Shown in pieces: positions 1-5,619 of a DNA stretch of 9,692 nucleotides (its first letter is position 1; every line of letters starts with the position of its first letter). Both the position numbers and the translations under genes were made by a program. Origin of the DNA: an uncultured Mailhella sp. (GTDB lineage Bacteria > Desulfobacterota > Desulfovibrionia > Desulfovibrionales > Desulfovibrionaceae); NCBI GenBank assembly GCA_948482415.1, contig CAOMFZ010000077.1, forward strand, positions 1 through 9,692. The letters are read 5' to 3'. A model generated the notes under the pieces. That model was not told where the DNA came from. It saw nothing but the letters and a program-made list of their open reading frames with translations, and searched no databases.

Positions 1-127
1 GGGGGAATTATTCCCCCCAAACCCCCTACACGCAAAACCGTTATAGACGTTGTCTGTAACGGTTTTGGTTATTATGTCGCTTCGTGTTGTTCTTGGGGAA
101 ATTTATTTTAAAAAGTTTTGTAAAGGG
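1..127. repeat. Left outer arm of large inverted repeat (block P)
   Basis: Positions 33-127 match the reverse complement of 2771-2865 at 86 of 95 bases by hand alignment, including a perfect shared stretch near the inner end (aaatttattttaaaaagttt and flanks). The outermost part differs more, but both copies carry a GGGGAAT/ATTCCCC-type palindrome: arms 1-8 and 10-17 here, 2873-2888 on the right. The block contains a long hairpin (listed separately) and no credible gene; the short open frame across it runs through several unrelated repeat pieces and is probably chance. The block may extend left of the window. Homology to the downstream arm ends at 127, where an IS-like sequence begins. Confidence 0.85.
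33..67. terminator. Bidirectional terminator-like hairpin, left copy
   Basis: The arms 33-48 and 52-67 form a 16-bp stem with one G-T wobble and a 3-base loop. The stem has an A-run on its 5' side and a T-run on its 3' side, so it could act as an intrinsic terminator for transcripts from either direction. The equivalent hairpin at 2826-2870 is longer. Confidence 0.55.
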
Positions 128-250
128 TGAACTGCACCCCATTTATTGGACAAGCCAAACCAATAAATGGGGTTTTTATGTATTGTTGGCATGGCGAAGC
201 CGTTTCCCTTATGCCGAGTTTACGAGGTTTAGGGAAATAGACAGCAGAGC
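128..250 (+). mobile_element. Possible remnant of an IS3-family (IS150-group) end
   Basis: Block P is interrupted at 127/128 by sequence starting tgaactgcacccc, continuing with an atttattggac segment. From memory this resembles IS150-group termini, which begin TG, carry a tgcaccc stretch and then ttggac. A terminator hairpin follows at 136-177. No transposase reading frame can be recognised in the remaining bases, which also hold a weak tttccct/agggaaa dyad (203-209, 231-237). The right boundary is set only by where the next recognisable repeat (251-299) begins. This could instead be an unrelated terminator element. Confidence 0.4.
136..177 (+). terminator. Rho-independent terminator
   Basis: A perfect 13-bp stem (137-149 with 160-172, core ccccatttattgg) closes a 10-base loop and is followed by five T at 173-177; A136-T173 extends the stem by one pair. 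The T-run lies only on the plus-strand side, so it would stop plus-strand transcripts entering from the left. Such hairpins near IS ends can also shield an element from outside transcription. Confidence 0.65.
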
Positions 251-299
251 TAAAGTTTTTCCCCTGCAAAATTCTCAAGATTTACCGGAAATGCTTTAG
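251..299. repeat. Half copy of the CTAG-ended MITE-like element (block M)
   Basis: Read on the minus strand from 299, the sequence ctaaagcatttccgg matches the ends of the element at 2613-2749: 24 of 30 bases against the 2613 end and 23 of 30 against the 2749 end. It continues through an attttgcaggggaaaaactt-like stretch matching the first arm of that element's internal hairpin. The copy stops at about 251, so the other half is missing. Its outer CTAA end overlaps the stop codon of the DUF362 gene at 296-298. Confidence 0.7.
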
Positions 300-1357
300 T
301 CAATGGAAATCAATTCATACTGAGGATTGCCCATTTTGAGTTTAGCCATGGCAGCAAGCTGATGTAAACCATGACGGCTTTGAATACGTTCAACAAGGTC
401 ATGATTATCTGCGTCCGGTTTACCAAAAACCAAATCACAGGAAGCCTGATCAATGGCTAAAATATCTGTGGAAGCTAAAATACCGATATCGGGAATGGTG
501 GGTTCTGCCGCTCTTTTTCCTGCACAGTCGCAGTCAACAGACATTCTGCGCAAAACATTCAGAAAAACAATACGTTTTCCAAAATAGTCGCAGGTTGCTT
601 TTGCTGAATCTGCCATAAGCTCCATAAAAGGTTCGTTATGGGGCCATTTGCTCCAATCTTCCGGAACTTCACCGGGTACGCCGTGCACTTGGCGTTTTCC
701 AACTTGTCCTGATGCACAGCCAATGGCGATATTTTTCATAGAGCCGCCAAAGCCGCCCATTGCATGTCCTTTGAAGTGGGTAAGTACAATCATGGAGTCG
801 TAATTGACAATGTGTCCGCCCATGGCAACTTCTTTGAGATGAAGTCCGTTATGAACGGGAAGATTGACATCGCCTTCTTCGTCCATAATATCGACAGGGC
901 AGAATGTCCAGCCGTTGACTTTGAGTGTTTCCTTGTGAGACTCGGTTGTACTGCGGTCGCCCTGATAGAGGGTATTGGTTTCAACAATGGTGCTGTTTGG
1001 AACCTGGGCCTGAAAAGCCTGCACCATATCGCACGGTAAAATATTGGGTCCGTTTTTTTCACCGGTGTGGAGTTTTATTGCTACATTGCCATAAATTTCA
1101 TCATTGATTTTTTCGTAGAGACGGATTAAATGCTCTGCGTCAATATGGGAAGAAAAATATACTTTTGCGCGTGAGCCTTCAGTTTTCATGCCTGTGACAT
1201 TGCGGGAACCGATAATCGGAGTCTTTTGGCTGTTTTCGAGGGCGGCAGCCTGGGCACCCTTGGGTAATGACGTTAAAAGGGAAGGGGCAGCAAGGGCAGC
1301 GGCAACAACTGCTGAACCTTTGAGGAGTTCTCTTCTTGATAATTCAACTTTTTTCAT
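296..1357 (-). CDS. Tat-exported DUF362-domain protein
   Basis: A 353-residue protein. The N-terminus has a twin-arginine signal (SRRELLKG, residues 7-14), then a hydrophobic stretch rich in Ala and Leu and an AQA-A cleavage site near residue 37, so it is probably exported folded, perhaps with a cofactor. The body looks like the DUF362 family: VAIKLHTGE (92-100), THFKGHAMGGFGG (193-205), GCASG (213-217), a DCDC pair (275-278) and PDIGILASTD...AIDQAS (289-306). No ferredoxin-type 4Fe-4S motif is visible. The family's biochemical role is unknown to me. The frame stays open 26 codons further upstream to 1435, but the ATG at 1357 is preferred because GGAG lies 8 bases before it and the Tat signal begins there. 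The stop codon lies in a repeat end. It is divergent from the hydrolase gene. Confidence 0.85.
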   Translation of the reverse strand: MKKVELSRRELLKGSAVVAAALAAPSLLTSLPKGAQAAALENSQKTPIIGSRNVTGMKTEGSRAKVYFSSHIDAEHLIRLYEKINDEIYGNVAIKLHTGEKNGPNILPCDMVQAFQAQVPNSTIVETNTLYQGDRSTTESHKETLKVNGWTFCPVDIMDEEGDVNLPVHNGLHLKEVAMGGHIVNYDSMIVLTHFKGHAMGGFGGSMKNIAIGCASGQVGKRQVHGVPGEVPEDWSKWPHNEPFMELMADSAKATCDYFGKRIVFLNVLRRMSVDCDCAGKRAAEPTIPDIGILASTDILAIDQASCDLVFGKPDADNHDLVERIQSRHGLHQLAAMAKLKMGNPQYELISID

Positions 1358-1437
1358 AGTATTTCTCCTGCAGGAAATTGAAAAACTTTCTTTGTATTCT
1401 CCTTTATATCCTTTTAAAAAGCAAAAAACATACACAA

Positions 1438-1471
1438 TTCTCTCAATTTTTTGCCTATTTCTCTCAATTTT
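1438..1471. promoter_or_regulatory. Tandem 13-bp direct repeat upstream of the DUF362 gene
   Basis: ttctctcaatttt occurs at 1438-1450 and again at 1459-1471. The 21-bp start-to-start distance is two turns of the helix, putting both copies on the same DNA face, as expected for paired binding sites of a regulator. They lie 81-114 bases upstream of the DUF362 start, in the AT-rich divergent intergenic region. Binding is inference; chance repetition in AT-rich DNA is possible. Confidence 0.4.
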
Positions 1472-1501
1472 AAACTATGAGCGAAATAGATAATAATTAG
1501 A

Positions 1502-1531
1502 TTGGATTAGATATACTTTTAAAAATAAAAT
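1502..1531 (+). promoter_or_regulatory. Candidate promoter for the hydrolase gene
   Basis: TTGGAT (1502-1507), an 18-bp spacer and TAAAAT (1526-1531) form a plausible sigma70-type promoter about 60 bases before the preferred hydrolase start. TATACT at 1512-1517 is a better -10 box by itself but lacks a matching -35. The region is very AT-rich, so false matches are likely. Confidence 0.3.
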
Positions 1532-1598
1532 ATGATAACAAATATTAAAAATGAGTTTTGCCGGTAAGAAAGTAAAATAAATGATTGGGAATAATAAT

Positions 1599-2608
1599 AT
1601 GATAATATTGCATAATTATTGCAGAAAAATATTTTTTATCTGTTTGCTGGCTATAAGCATTATTTTTGCTTCAAGAGCGTGTTTTGCAGCAGACAGTTCG
1701 GAGAAAAACATGAATAAATCTTTTTTGCTTACAGAAACAAATACCATAACCGATATGATAAATCACCCTGCTTTAGCTGATTTTGGAGAACACCTGCTGC
1801 CAAGAGCGCAAGATAAGGAAAGTCATTTGCTTTTGCATGATGTGGGCAGGCTTATGCCGTGGCACAGCCATATTATGCCGCAAGTGGTTGTACAGGCTGT
1901 CAATCGTATGATTACGGACAGTATTGCCGGTAAAAAAGTTTTTTATCATTTTTATGAGGAACAATCTAAAAAAACGCAGACCGGATTATTTTATTTCAGA
2001 GGAAAAGAAGGCGCGCCTTTTGCGTTAATCTGTCCCGGCGGCGGTTTTGTTTATGTGGGCTCTTTGCATGAAGGGTTTCCTTTGGCAGAAGTGATAAGCC
2101 AAAAAGGCTATAATGCATTTGTGCTGCAATATCGGACAGGAGATGAAATGACTGCCTGTGAAGACATGACTGCTGCGCTTTTCTGGATTTTTGAAAATGC
2201 TGAAAGTTTGGGCATTTCCACTGCCGGTTATTCTGTCTGGGGCGGTTCGGCAGGAGCAAGAATGGCTGCTGATCTGGGTTCTTTGGGGCTGCTGCATTTG
2301 GCGGAAAGGATATTCCCCGCCCCGCAGCCGTGATTATGGCGTATACCGGGCATGGGCGCTATACGGAAAATGACCCGCCAACCTTTGCAGTGGTCAGTTC
2401 TGACGACCCTATTGCCAGTGCGTATGTCATGGAAAAACGAATAACTTGTTTGAAACAGGCAGGAATACCAACAGCATTTCATGTATATCATCATGCCGGG
2501 CATGGTTTTGGCACAGGCAAAGGGACAGATGCTGAAAATTGGATGGATTTGGCTGTGCATTTTTGGCAGGAGCAAATCAATAAGAGTATAAGTAACAGGA
2601 ATAATTAA
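1599..2608 (+). pseudogene. Secreted alpha/beta-hydrolase (esterase-like) with a -1 frame break
   Basis: The first frame begins at ATG 1581 or, better, ATG 1599 (GGGA 8 bases upstream) and encodes a Sec-type signal peptide (KIFFICLLAISIIFA...CFA). The hydrolase fold follows: CPGGGFVYVG oxyanion-hole segment, LQYR, and the nucleophile elbow GGSAG with Ser at codon 2247-2249. That frame stops at 2333. The -1 frame continues the fold, with AYTGHG, SSDDPIA (likely catalytic Asp) and HHAGHGFG (likely catalytic His), to TAA at 2606-2608. Joining them at the G-run 2285-2288 gives a smooth sequence (GSLG-AAAFGGKDIPRPAAV), about 336 residues, with a full Ser-Asp-His triad. It resembles carbohydrate-ester hydrolases and xylanase-associated esterases; the substrate is unknown. 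The break could be a real one-base deletion, a homopolymer sequencing error or, less likely, programmed frameshifting. Without the -1 frame the product lacks Asp and His. Confidence 0.75.
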
Positions 2609-2612
2609 ACAG

Positions 2613-2749
2613 CTAGAGCATTTCCGTATAATATTCAGAATTTTTTAAATAGTTAAAACGTTTTGAAAGAGGGGCAAGGGGGAAAACTTTTGGAAAAGTT
2701 TTCCCCCTTGTAAAATTATAATTCTTAGTGTTAACCGGAAATGTTCTAG
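2613..2749. mobile_element. MITE-like element with CTAG ends (block M, complete)
   Basis: A 137-bp noncoding element. The left end ctagagcatttccg and the reverse complement of the right end ctagaacatttccg continue as terminal inverted repeats matching 24 of 30 bases. The centre holds a perfect 17-bp hairpin. CTAG termini containing TA suggest mobilisation by an IS630/Tc1-type transposase, a group known to target TA, with CTAG preferred by IS630 itself; that assignment is inference because no transposase is present. It begins 4 bases after the hydrolase stop codon, so it may also serve as an RNA 3'-end structure. A half copy lies at 251-299. Confidence 0.65.
2675..2710. repeat. Perfect 17-bp inverted repeat inside the MITE-like element
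   Basis: The arm caagggggaaaactttt (2675-2691) is followed by GG and its exact reverse complement (2694-2710). An RNA from either strand would fold into a stable stem with almost no loop. There is no clean T-run after it, so it is more probably an element-internal palindrome or 3'-end stabiliser than a classic terminator. Confidence 0.85.
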
Positions 2750-2770
2750 TAAAAGTTTCTTCCCCTGCAC

Positions 2771-2888
2771 CCCTTTACAAAACTTTTTAAAATAAATTTC
2801 CCCAAGAACATCAAGAAACGACATAATAAACAAAACCGTTATAGATGTTGTCTATAACGGTTTTGTTTATAAGGGGAAATAATTCCCC
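2771..2888. repeat. Right outer arm of large inverted repeat (block P)
   Basis: Bases 2771-2865 are the reverse complement of 33-127 at 86 of 95 positions. The arm ends with a ggggaaat/aattcccc palindrome (2873-2888) similar to the one at 1-17. It separates the accessory gene pair from the tyrS 3' end. Between this block and the MITE-like element lie only about 20 bases, whereas 123 bases of IS-like sequence lie in the matching place on the left. Confidence 0.85.
2826..2870. terminator. Bidirectional intrinsic terminator between hydrolase and tyrS
   Basis: The arms 2826-2845 and 2851-2870 form a perfect 20-bp stem with a 5-base loop (tgttg). The stem base is A-rich on the 5' side and T-rich on the 3' side (ttttgtttat), so it reads as a terminator on both strands. 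It lies between convergent transcription of the hydrolase and tyrS, 36 bases beyond the tyrS stop codon. Confidence 0.75.
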
Positions 2889-2906
2889 AGAGAAAAATAA
2901 AATATG

Positions 2907-4115
2907 TTATTTTACTGTCAAAAGTAAAAATCCTTTTTTGCCGCATTTGATAGTGTATTCACCCTTTGCAAGGGGGGCATAAGGGTCAGTGTATTTTTCA
3001 TCATTGACAGAGAGGGCATTTGAGCTCACAAGGCGTTTCGCTTCGCTTTTTGACTTGATAAGCCCGCTGGCAGCCAAAAAGTTTGCCGGCATACTTTCAT
3101 CGCCTTCAGTACATTCATATTTGGGAGCATCTTCCGGAACGCCGCCTTTTGCAAATACAGCATTAAAACCTTGTCTTGCTTCTTCTGCTTTTTCTTTGCC
3201 GTGGTAACGTTCCACGATTTCAAACGCAAGTTCTTCTTTGACGGTTTTGGGGTGACGGGCGCCGCTTTCCACATCGCGTTTCATTTGGTCGATTTCTTCC
3301 AGGCTCTTGCTGGAAATAAGCTCATAATAACGCCACATGAGTTCGTCAGAAATACTCATGGCTTTACCAAATTGTTGGCTTGCATCTTCAGCAATACCAA
3401 TATAGTTGCCATAGGATTTTGACATTTTTCTTACGCCGTCAAGACCTTCCAAAAGGGGTACGGTGATGATGCATTGAGGTTCCAAGCCATAATGACTTTG
3501 CAGATTGCGTCCCATAAGCAAGTTGAATGTCTGGTCGGTTCCGCCCATTTCAACATCAGTTTTGAGGGCAACAGAGTCATATGCCTGTGCAAGAGGATAG
3601 AAAAATTCGTGTATGGAAATGGGGCGTTCTTCTTTATAGCGTTTTGCAAAATCGTCACGTTCCAGCATGCGGGCAACAGTGCAGCAGCTCATGAGGCGTA
3701 AAAAATCAGCAGAACCCAGTTTGCTGAACCATGTGGAGTTAAAAGCAACCGTTGTTTTTGCAGGGTCCAGGATTTTGAAAATTTGTTCTTTATAGGTTTC
3801 AGCGTTGGCAAGAACCTGTTCTTCAGTAAGAGGCGGGCGGGTTTCAGAACGTCCTGACGGGTCGCCGATTCTGCCTGTAAAGTCGCCAATTAAAAATGTT
3901 ACATTGTGTCCAAGTTCCTGAAAGTGACGCATTTTATGGATAACAACAGTGTGTCCCAAGTGAAGGTCAGGGGCAGTCGGGTCAAAGCCTACTTTAATAT
4001 TAAGGGGTTTATTTCGTGCAAGTTTTTTGCGTAAATCTTCTTCACTGACTAAATCAACAATTCCGCGACGGATAATTTTAATTTGTTCATCAACACTTTT
4101 GAATGTGGAACTCAT
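2907..4115 (-). CDS. tyrS: Tyrosyl-tRNA synthetase
   Basis: A 402-residue class I aminoacyl-tRNA synthetase that charges tRNA-Tyr with tyrosine in the cytoplasm. The HIGH-type motif is in PTAPDLHLGHT (HLGH at 52-55). Tyrosine-pocket segments include SIHEFFYPLAQAYDS and the GGTDQ loop (191-195). The second signature is KMSKS (230-234). A C-terminal S4 RNA-binding domain runs from about residue 340 (AASGLIKSKSEAKRLVSS). KMSKS together with HLGHT places it in the TyrZ-like type rather than the E. coli TyrS type, which has a KFGKT-like motif. Length is normal. The start is supported by GAGGTG five bases upstream and a strong promoter. The gene appears intact and is probably transcribed alone, ending at the hairpin in 2826-2870. 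Confidence 0.97.
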   Translation of the reverse strand: MSSTFKSVDEQIKIIRRGIVDLVSEEDLRKKLARNKPLNIKVGFDPTAPDLHLGHTVVIHKMRHFQELGHNVTFLIGDFTGRIGDPSGRSETRPPLTEEQVLANAETYKEQIFKILDPAKTTVAFNSTWFSKLGSADFLRLMSCCTVARMLERDDFAKRYKEERPISIHEFFYPLAQAYDSVALKTDVEMGGTDQTFNLLMGRNLQSHYGLEPQCIITVPLLEGLDGVRKMSKSYGNYIGIAEDASQQFGKAMSISDELMWRYYELISSKSLEEIDQMKRDVESGARHPKTVKEELAFEIVERYHGKEKAEEARQGFNAVFAKGGVPEDAPKYECTEGDESMPANFLAASGLIKSKSEAKRLVSSNALSVNDEKYTDPYAPLAKGEYTIKCGKKGFLLLTVK

Positions 4116-4146
4116 GTATGCACCTCAAATTTTTTGTAGAAAGAGA

Positions 4147-4175
4147 GTATAGTAATTTTTATGATAAATTACAAG
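4147..4175 (-). promoter_or_regulatory. tyrS promoter
   Basis: On the minus strand TTGTAA (4175-4170), a 17-bp spacer and TATACT (4152-4147) form a good sigma70 promoter. Transcription should begin near 4140, giving a leader of about 25 bases with a GAGGTG ribosome-binding site (4121-4126). The leader is too short for a T-box or other riboswitch. Confidence 0.65.
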
Positions 4176-4241
4176 TAAAATTATATAAATATAAAGTAGA
4201 TAGTTACAGTTTTTATCTGTTTTTCCGTGTTCTTTTTATGC

Positions 4242-5150
4242 TTATGAAACAGTATATTTTCCGGGACCAGGCAAAATAAAACCGCGTTCACGCAGTCTTT
4301 TCCAGAACCACCTTGTATCACTGACCAGCAGGGAAATCTTATGCTCCGCACTTTTGACGCAGATAATATCGTTCATCAGCACGTCATGGGAATCTTGCCC
4401 GTCCACCGTGATAAAGGTTTCCCTGTCCTCAAGACATTTAATTTTTATCGTGCTTTCCTTTGGCATAACCAGAGGAGAAAAGGAGCCCGCAAAGGGGCTT
4501 ATGGGGGTCAAAATATGAGCGTCAAGCGTGGGGAATGTCAGCGGTCCATGGGCAGAAGCCGTATAGGCAGTTGTACCGAGGGGAGAAGAGCAAATCAGTC
4601 CGTCACAGTGTAAATCCGTAATAAAAATATCATCAATGGCAAGTTTGATAAAAATAGATTTTGCTACTGCTCCGCGGGAAACAACAACGTCATTCATGGC
4701 AATACCGGAGTGAATAATTTTATTATTGCGGATATGCTCAAAATGCAGCGGCGTGACGTTTTGGATATTATATTCACCCGCAAGCAGTTTGATAAAACAT
4801 TCCTGCCATTTTTCCGGTAAAATATCAGCTAAAAAACCTACTTTCCCAAAGTTTATGCCAATGAGCGGCAGAGGCTTTTTATACATACGGCGGGAAACAC
4901 CAAGTATGGTGCCGTCACCGCCGAGAACAATGGCTAAATCATGGTTTCCTGTTTGCTCGATAAGCTGTTCTTCGGGCAAAAATGCCGGGATAATGGTTGC
5001 GGTGAGCTTTTTCTCTTCAAGCCACACTTTAATATCTTTGGCAAGCTGAAAGGCTTGTTCATTTTTTTCTTTAACAATGAGTAAGAAAGAACGGCAAGGA
5101 TAAGATGGGGAAGATGTATTTCCGTTTGGAATATTCATAGAGTCTTTCAT
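4242..5150 (-). CDS. nadK: NAD kinase
   Basis: A 302-residue ATP-dependent NAD kinase, which phosphorylates NAD to NADP in the cytoplasm. Family marks are the GGDGT loop in LAIVLGGDGTILG (77-81), LIGINFGKVGFLADI (96-110), NDVVVSRG (153-160), DGLICSSPLGTTAYTASAHGP (from 183), TPISPF, PLVMP and the C-terminal ITVDGQ (247-252). Many family members have TPI-PH where this protein reads TPISPF. The first 20 residues are a Ser/Pro-rich extension. The start at 5150 is chosen for GGGGAGGA just upstream; a second Met at 5138 is possible. That ribosome-binding site lies in the 3' arm of a hairpin followed by T6. The gene follows the small acidic gene on the same strand by 50 bases. Confidence 0.95.
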   Translation of the reverse strand: MKDSMNIPNGNTSSPSYPCRSFLLIVKEKNEQAFQLAKDIKVWLEEKKLTATIIPAFLPEEQLIEQTGNHDLAIVLGGDGTILGVSRRMYKKPLPLIGINFGKVGFLADILPEKWQECFIKLLAGEYNIQNVTPLHFEHIRNNKIIHSGIAMNDVVVSRGAVAKSIFIKLAIDDIFITDLHCDGLICSSPLGTTAYTASAHGPLTFPTLDAHILTPISPFAGSFSPLVMPKESTIKIKCLEDRETFITVDGQDSHDVLMNDIICVKSAEHKISLLVSDTRWFWKRLRERGFILPGPGKYTVS

Positions 5151-5177
5151 AAAAAAGTCCTCCCCGAAATGGGGAGG
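5151..5177 (-). terminator. Terminator-shaped hairpin overlapping the nadK ribosome-binding site
   Basis: On the minus strand CCTCCCC (5177-5171), a loop ATTTC and GGGGAGG (5165-5159) form a 7-bp GC-rich stem, then AC and six T (5156-5151), directly before the nadK ATG at 5150-5148. This has the form of an intrinsic terminator for the upstream acidic-protein gene. Its 3' arm is also the nadK Shine-Dalgarno sequence, so the same fold would both stop transcription and hide the ribosome-binding site. Confidence 0.6.
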
Positions 5178-5200
5178 GGTATTGCATAATTTAAAAAGTA

Positions 5201-5527
5201 TTATTCGTCATCAGCTTCCTGCATGGAATCATGGACTGCGTCCATGAAAATTTCATAGGCAACGCGTTCAATAATAATTTCAGGTTCATAGGTAAAAATT
5301 TCTTCAGGTAAATCTTCATTTTCTCCTGTTTTTTCAACAAGTTCATCAAAACGGGTTGTGTATTCATTAATCAGTCTGGCTACTTCATTGACAATAGGAT
5401 TATCTGATTCCACATCAGGGTTGACATCTTCTTCTGTGGCAAATTGATCTTCAAATTCATCAAGAGCTTTTACAATTTCGTCTTCTGATAAATTCATAAA
5501 TTCAGGAGAGGTTTTAATATTTTTCAT
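5201..5527 (-). CDS. Small acidic protein of unknown function
   Basis: A 108-residue soluble protein with no signal peptide or membrane segment. About 34 residues are Asp or Glu against 7 Lys or Arg, so it is strongly acidic. Its N-terminal third is loaded with acidic runs (LSEDEIVKALDEFEDQFATEED) and the C-terminal half looks helical (IIIERVAYEIFMDAVHDSM). I do not recognise a family. The start is supported by AAGGA six to seven bases before the ATG at 5527. It is divergent from the siroheme/heme unit and lies 50 bases upstream of nadK on the same strand, so the two may share a transcript if the hairpin between them is read through. Coding status is supported by the ribosome-binding site, the amino-acid bias and the tidy fit between neighbours. 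Confidence 0.8.
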   Translation of the reverse strand: MKNIKTSPEFMNLSEDEIVKALDEFEDQFATEEDVNPDVESDNPIVNEVARLINEYTTRFDELVEKTGENEDLPEEIFTYEPEIIIERVAYEIFMDAVHDSMQEADDE

Positions 5528-5583
5528 GTTTTTTCCTTTTTTACATGCTAAAGTGTGAATTTGTTTTATGTAGCAATTTTATC

Positions 5584-5619
5584 TTGAAAAGTATAGTGTA
5601 AAGTTTTATACTTTCCGGC
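5584..5619 (+). promoter_or_regulatory. Near-consensus promoter with overlapping dyad; predicted leaderless start
   Basis: TTGAAA (5584-5589), exactly 17 bp and TATACT (5607-5612) make the best promoter in the window. The -10 box ends 7 bases before the ATG at 5620, so transcription should start on or next to the A of that ATG. No Shine-Dalgarno sequence is present. A dyad, aaagtata (5588-5595) with tatacttt (5607-5614) and an 11-bp spacer, covers the -10 box and could be an operator. Confidence 0.7.

Noticed and set aside
84..299. 71-codon open frame on the plus strand
   Set aside because: It runs through block P, the IS-like piece and the half MITE without a ribosome-binding site or recognisable protein features.
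1358..1435. 26-codon N-terminal extension of the DUF362 gene
   Set aside because: It would bury the Tat signal; the ATG at 1357 has a good ribosome-binding site and begins the signal peptide.
2330..2608. Separate 92-codon gene downstream of the hydrolase
   Set aside because: Its sequence is the C-terminal half of the same hydrolase fold, with Asp and His of the triad, displaced by a -1 frame break.
1..2888. CRISPR array
   Set aside because: The repeats are inverted, few and irregularly spaced, with no repeat-spacer pattern or cas gene.
4116..4241. Possible T-box or other leader element upstream of tyrS
   Set aside because: The likely transcription start leaves only about 25 bases of leader and no T-box features are seen.
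5528..5619. Promoter for the small acidic gene on the minus strand
   Set aside because: TTTACA and TAAAAT occur but only 15 bp apart; no convincing match was found.
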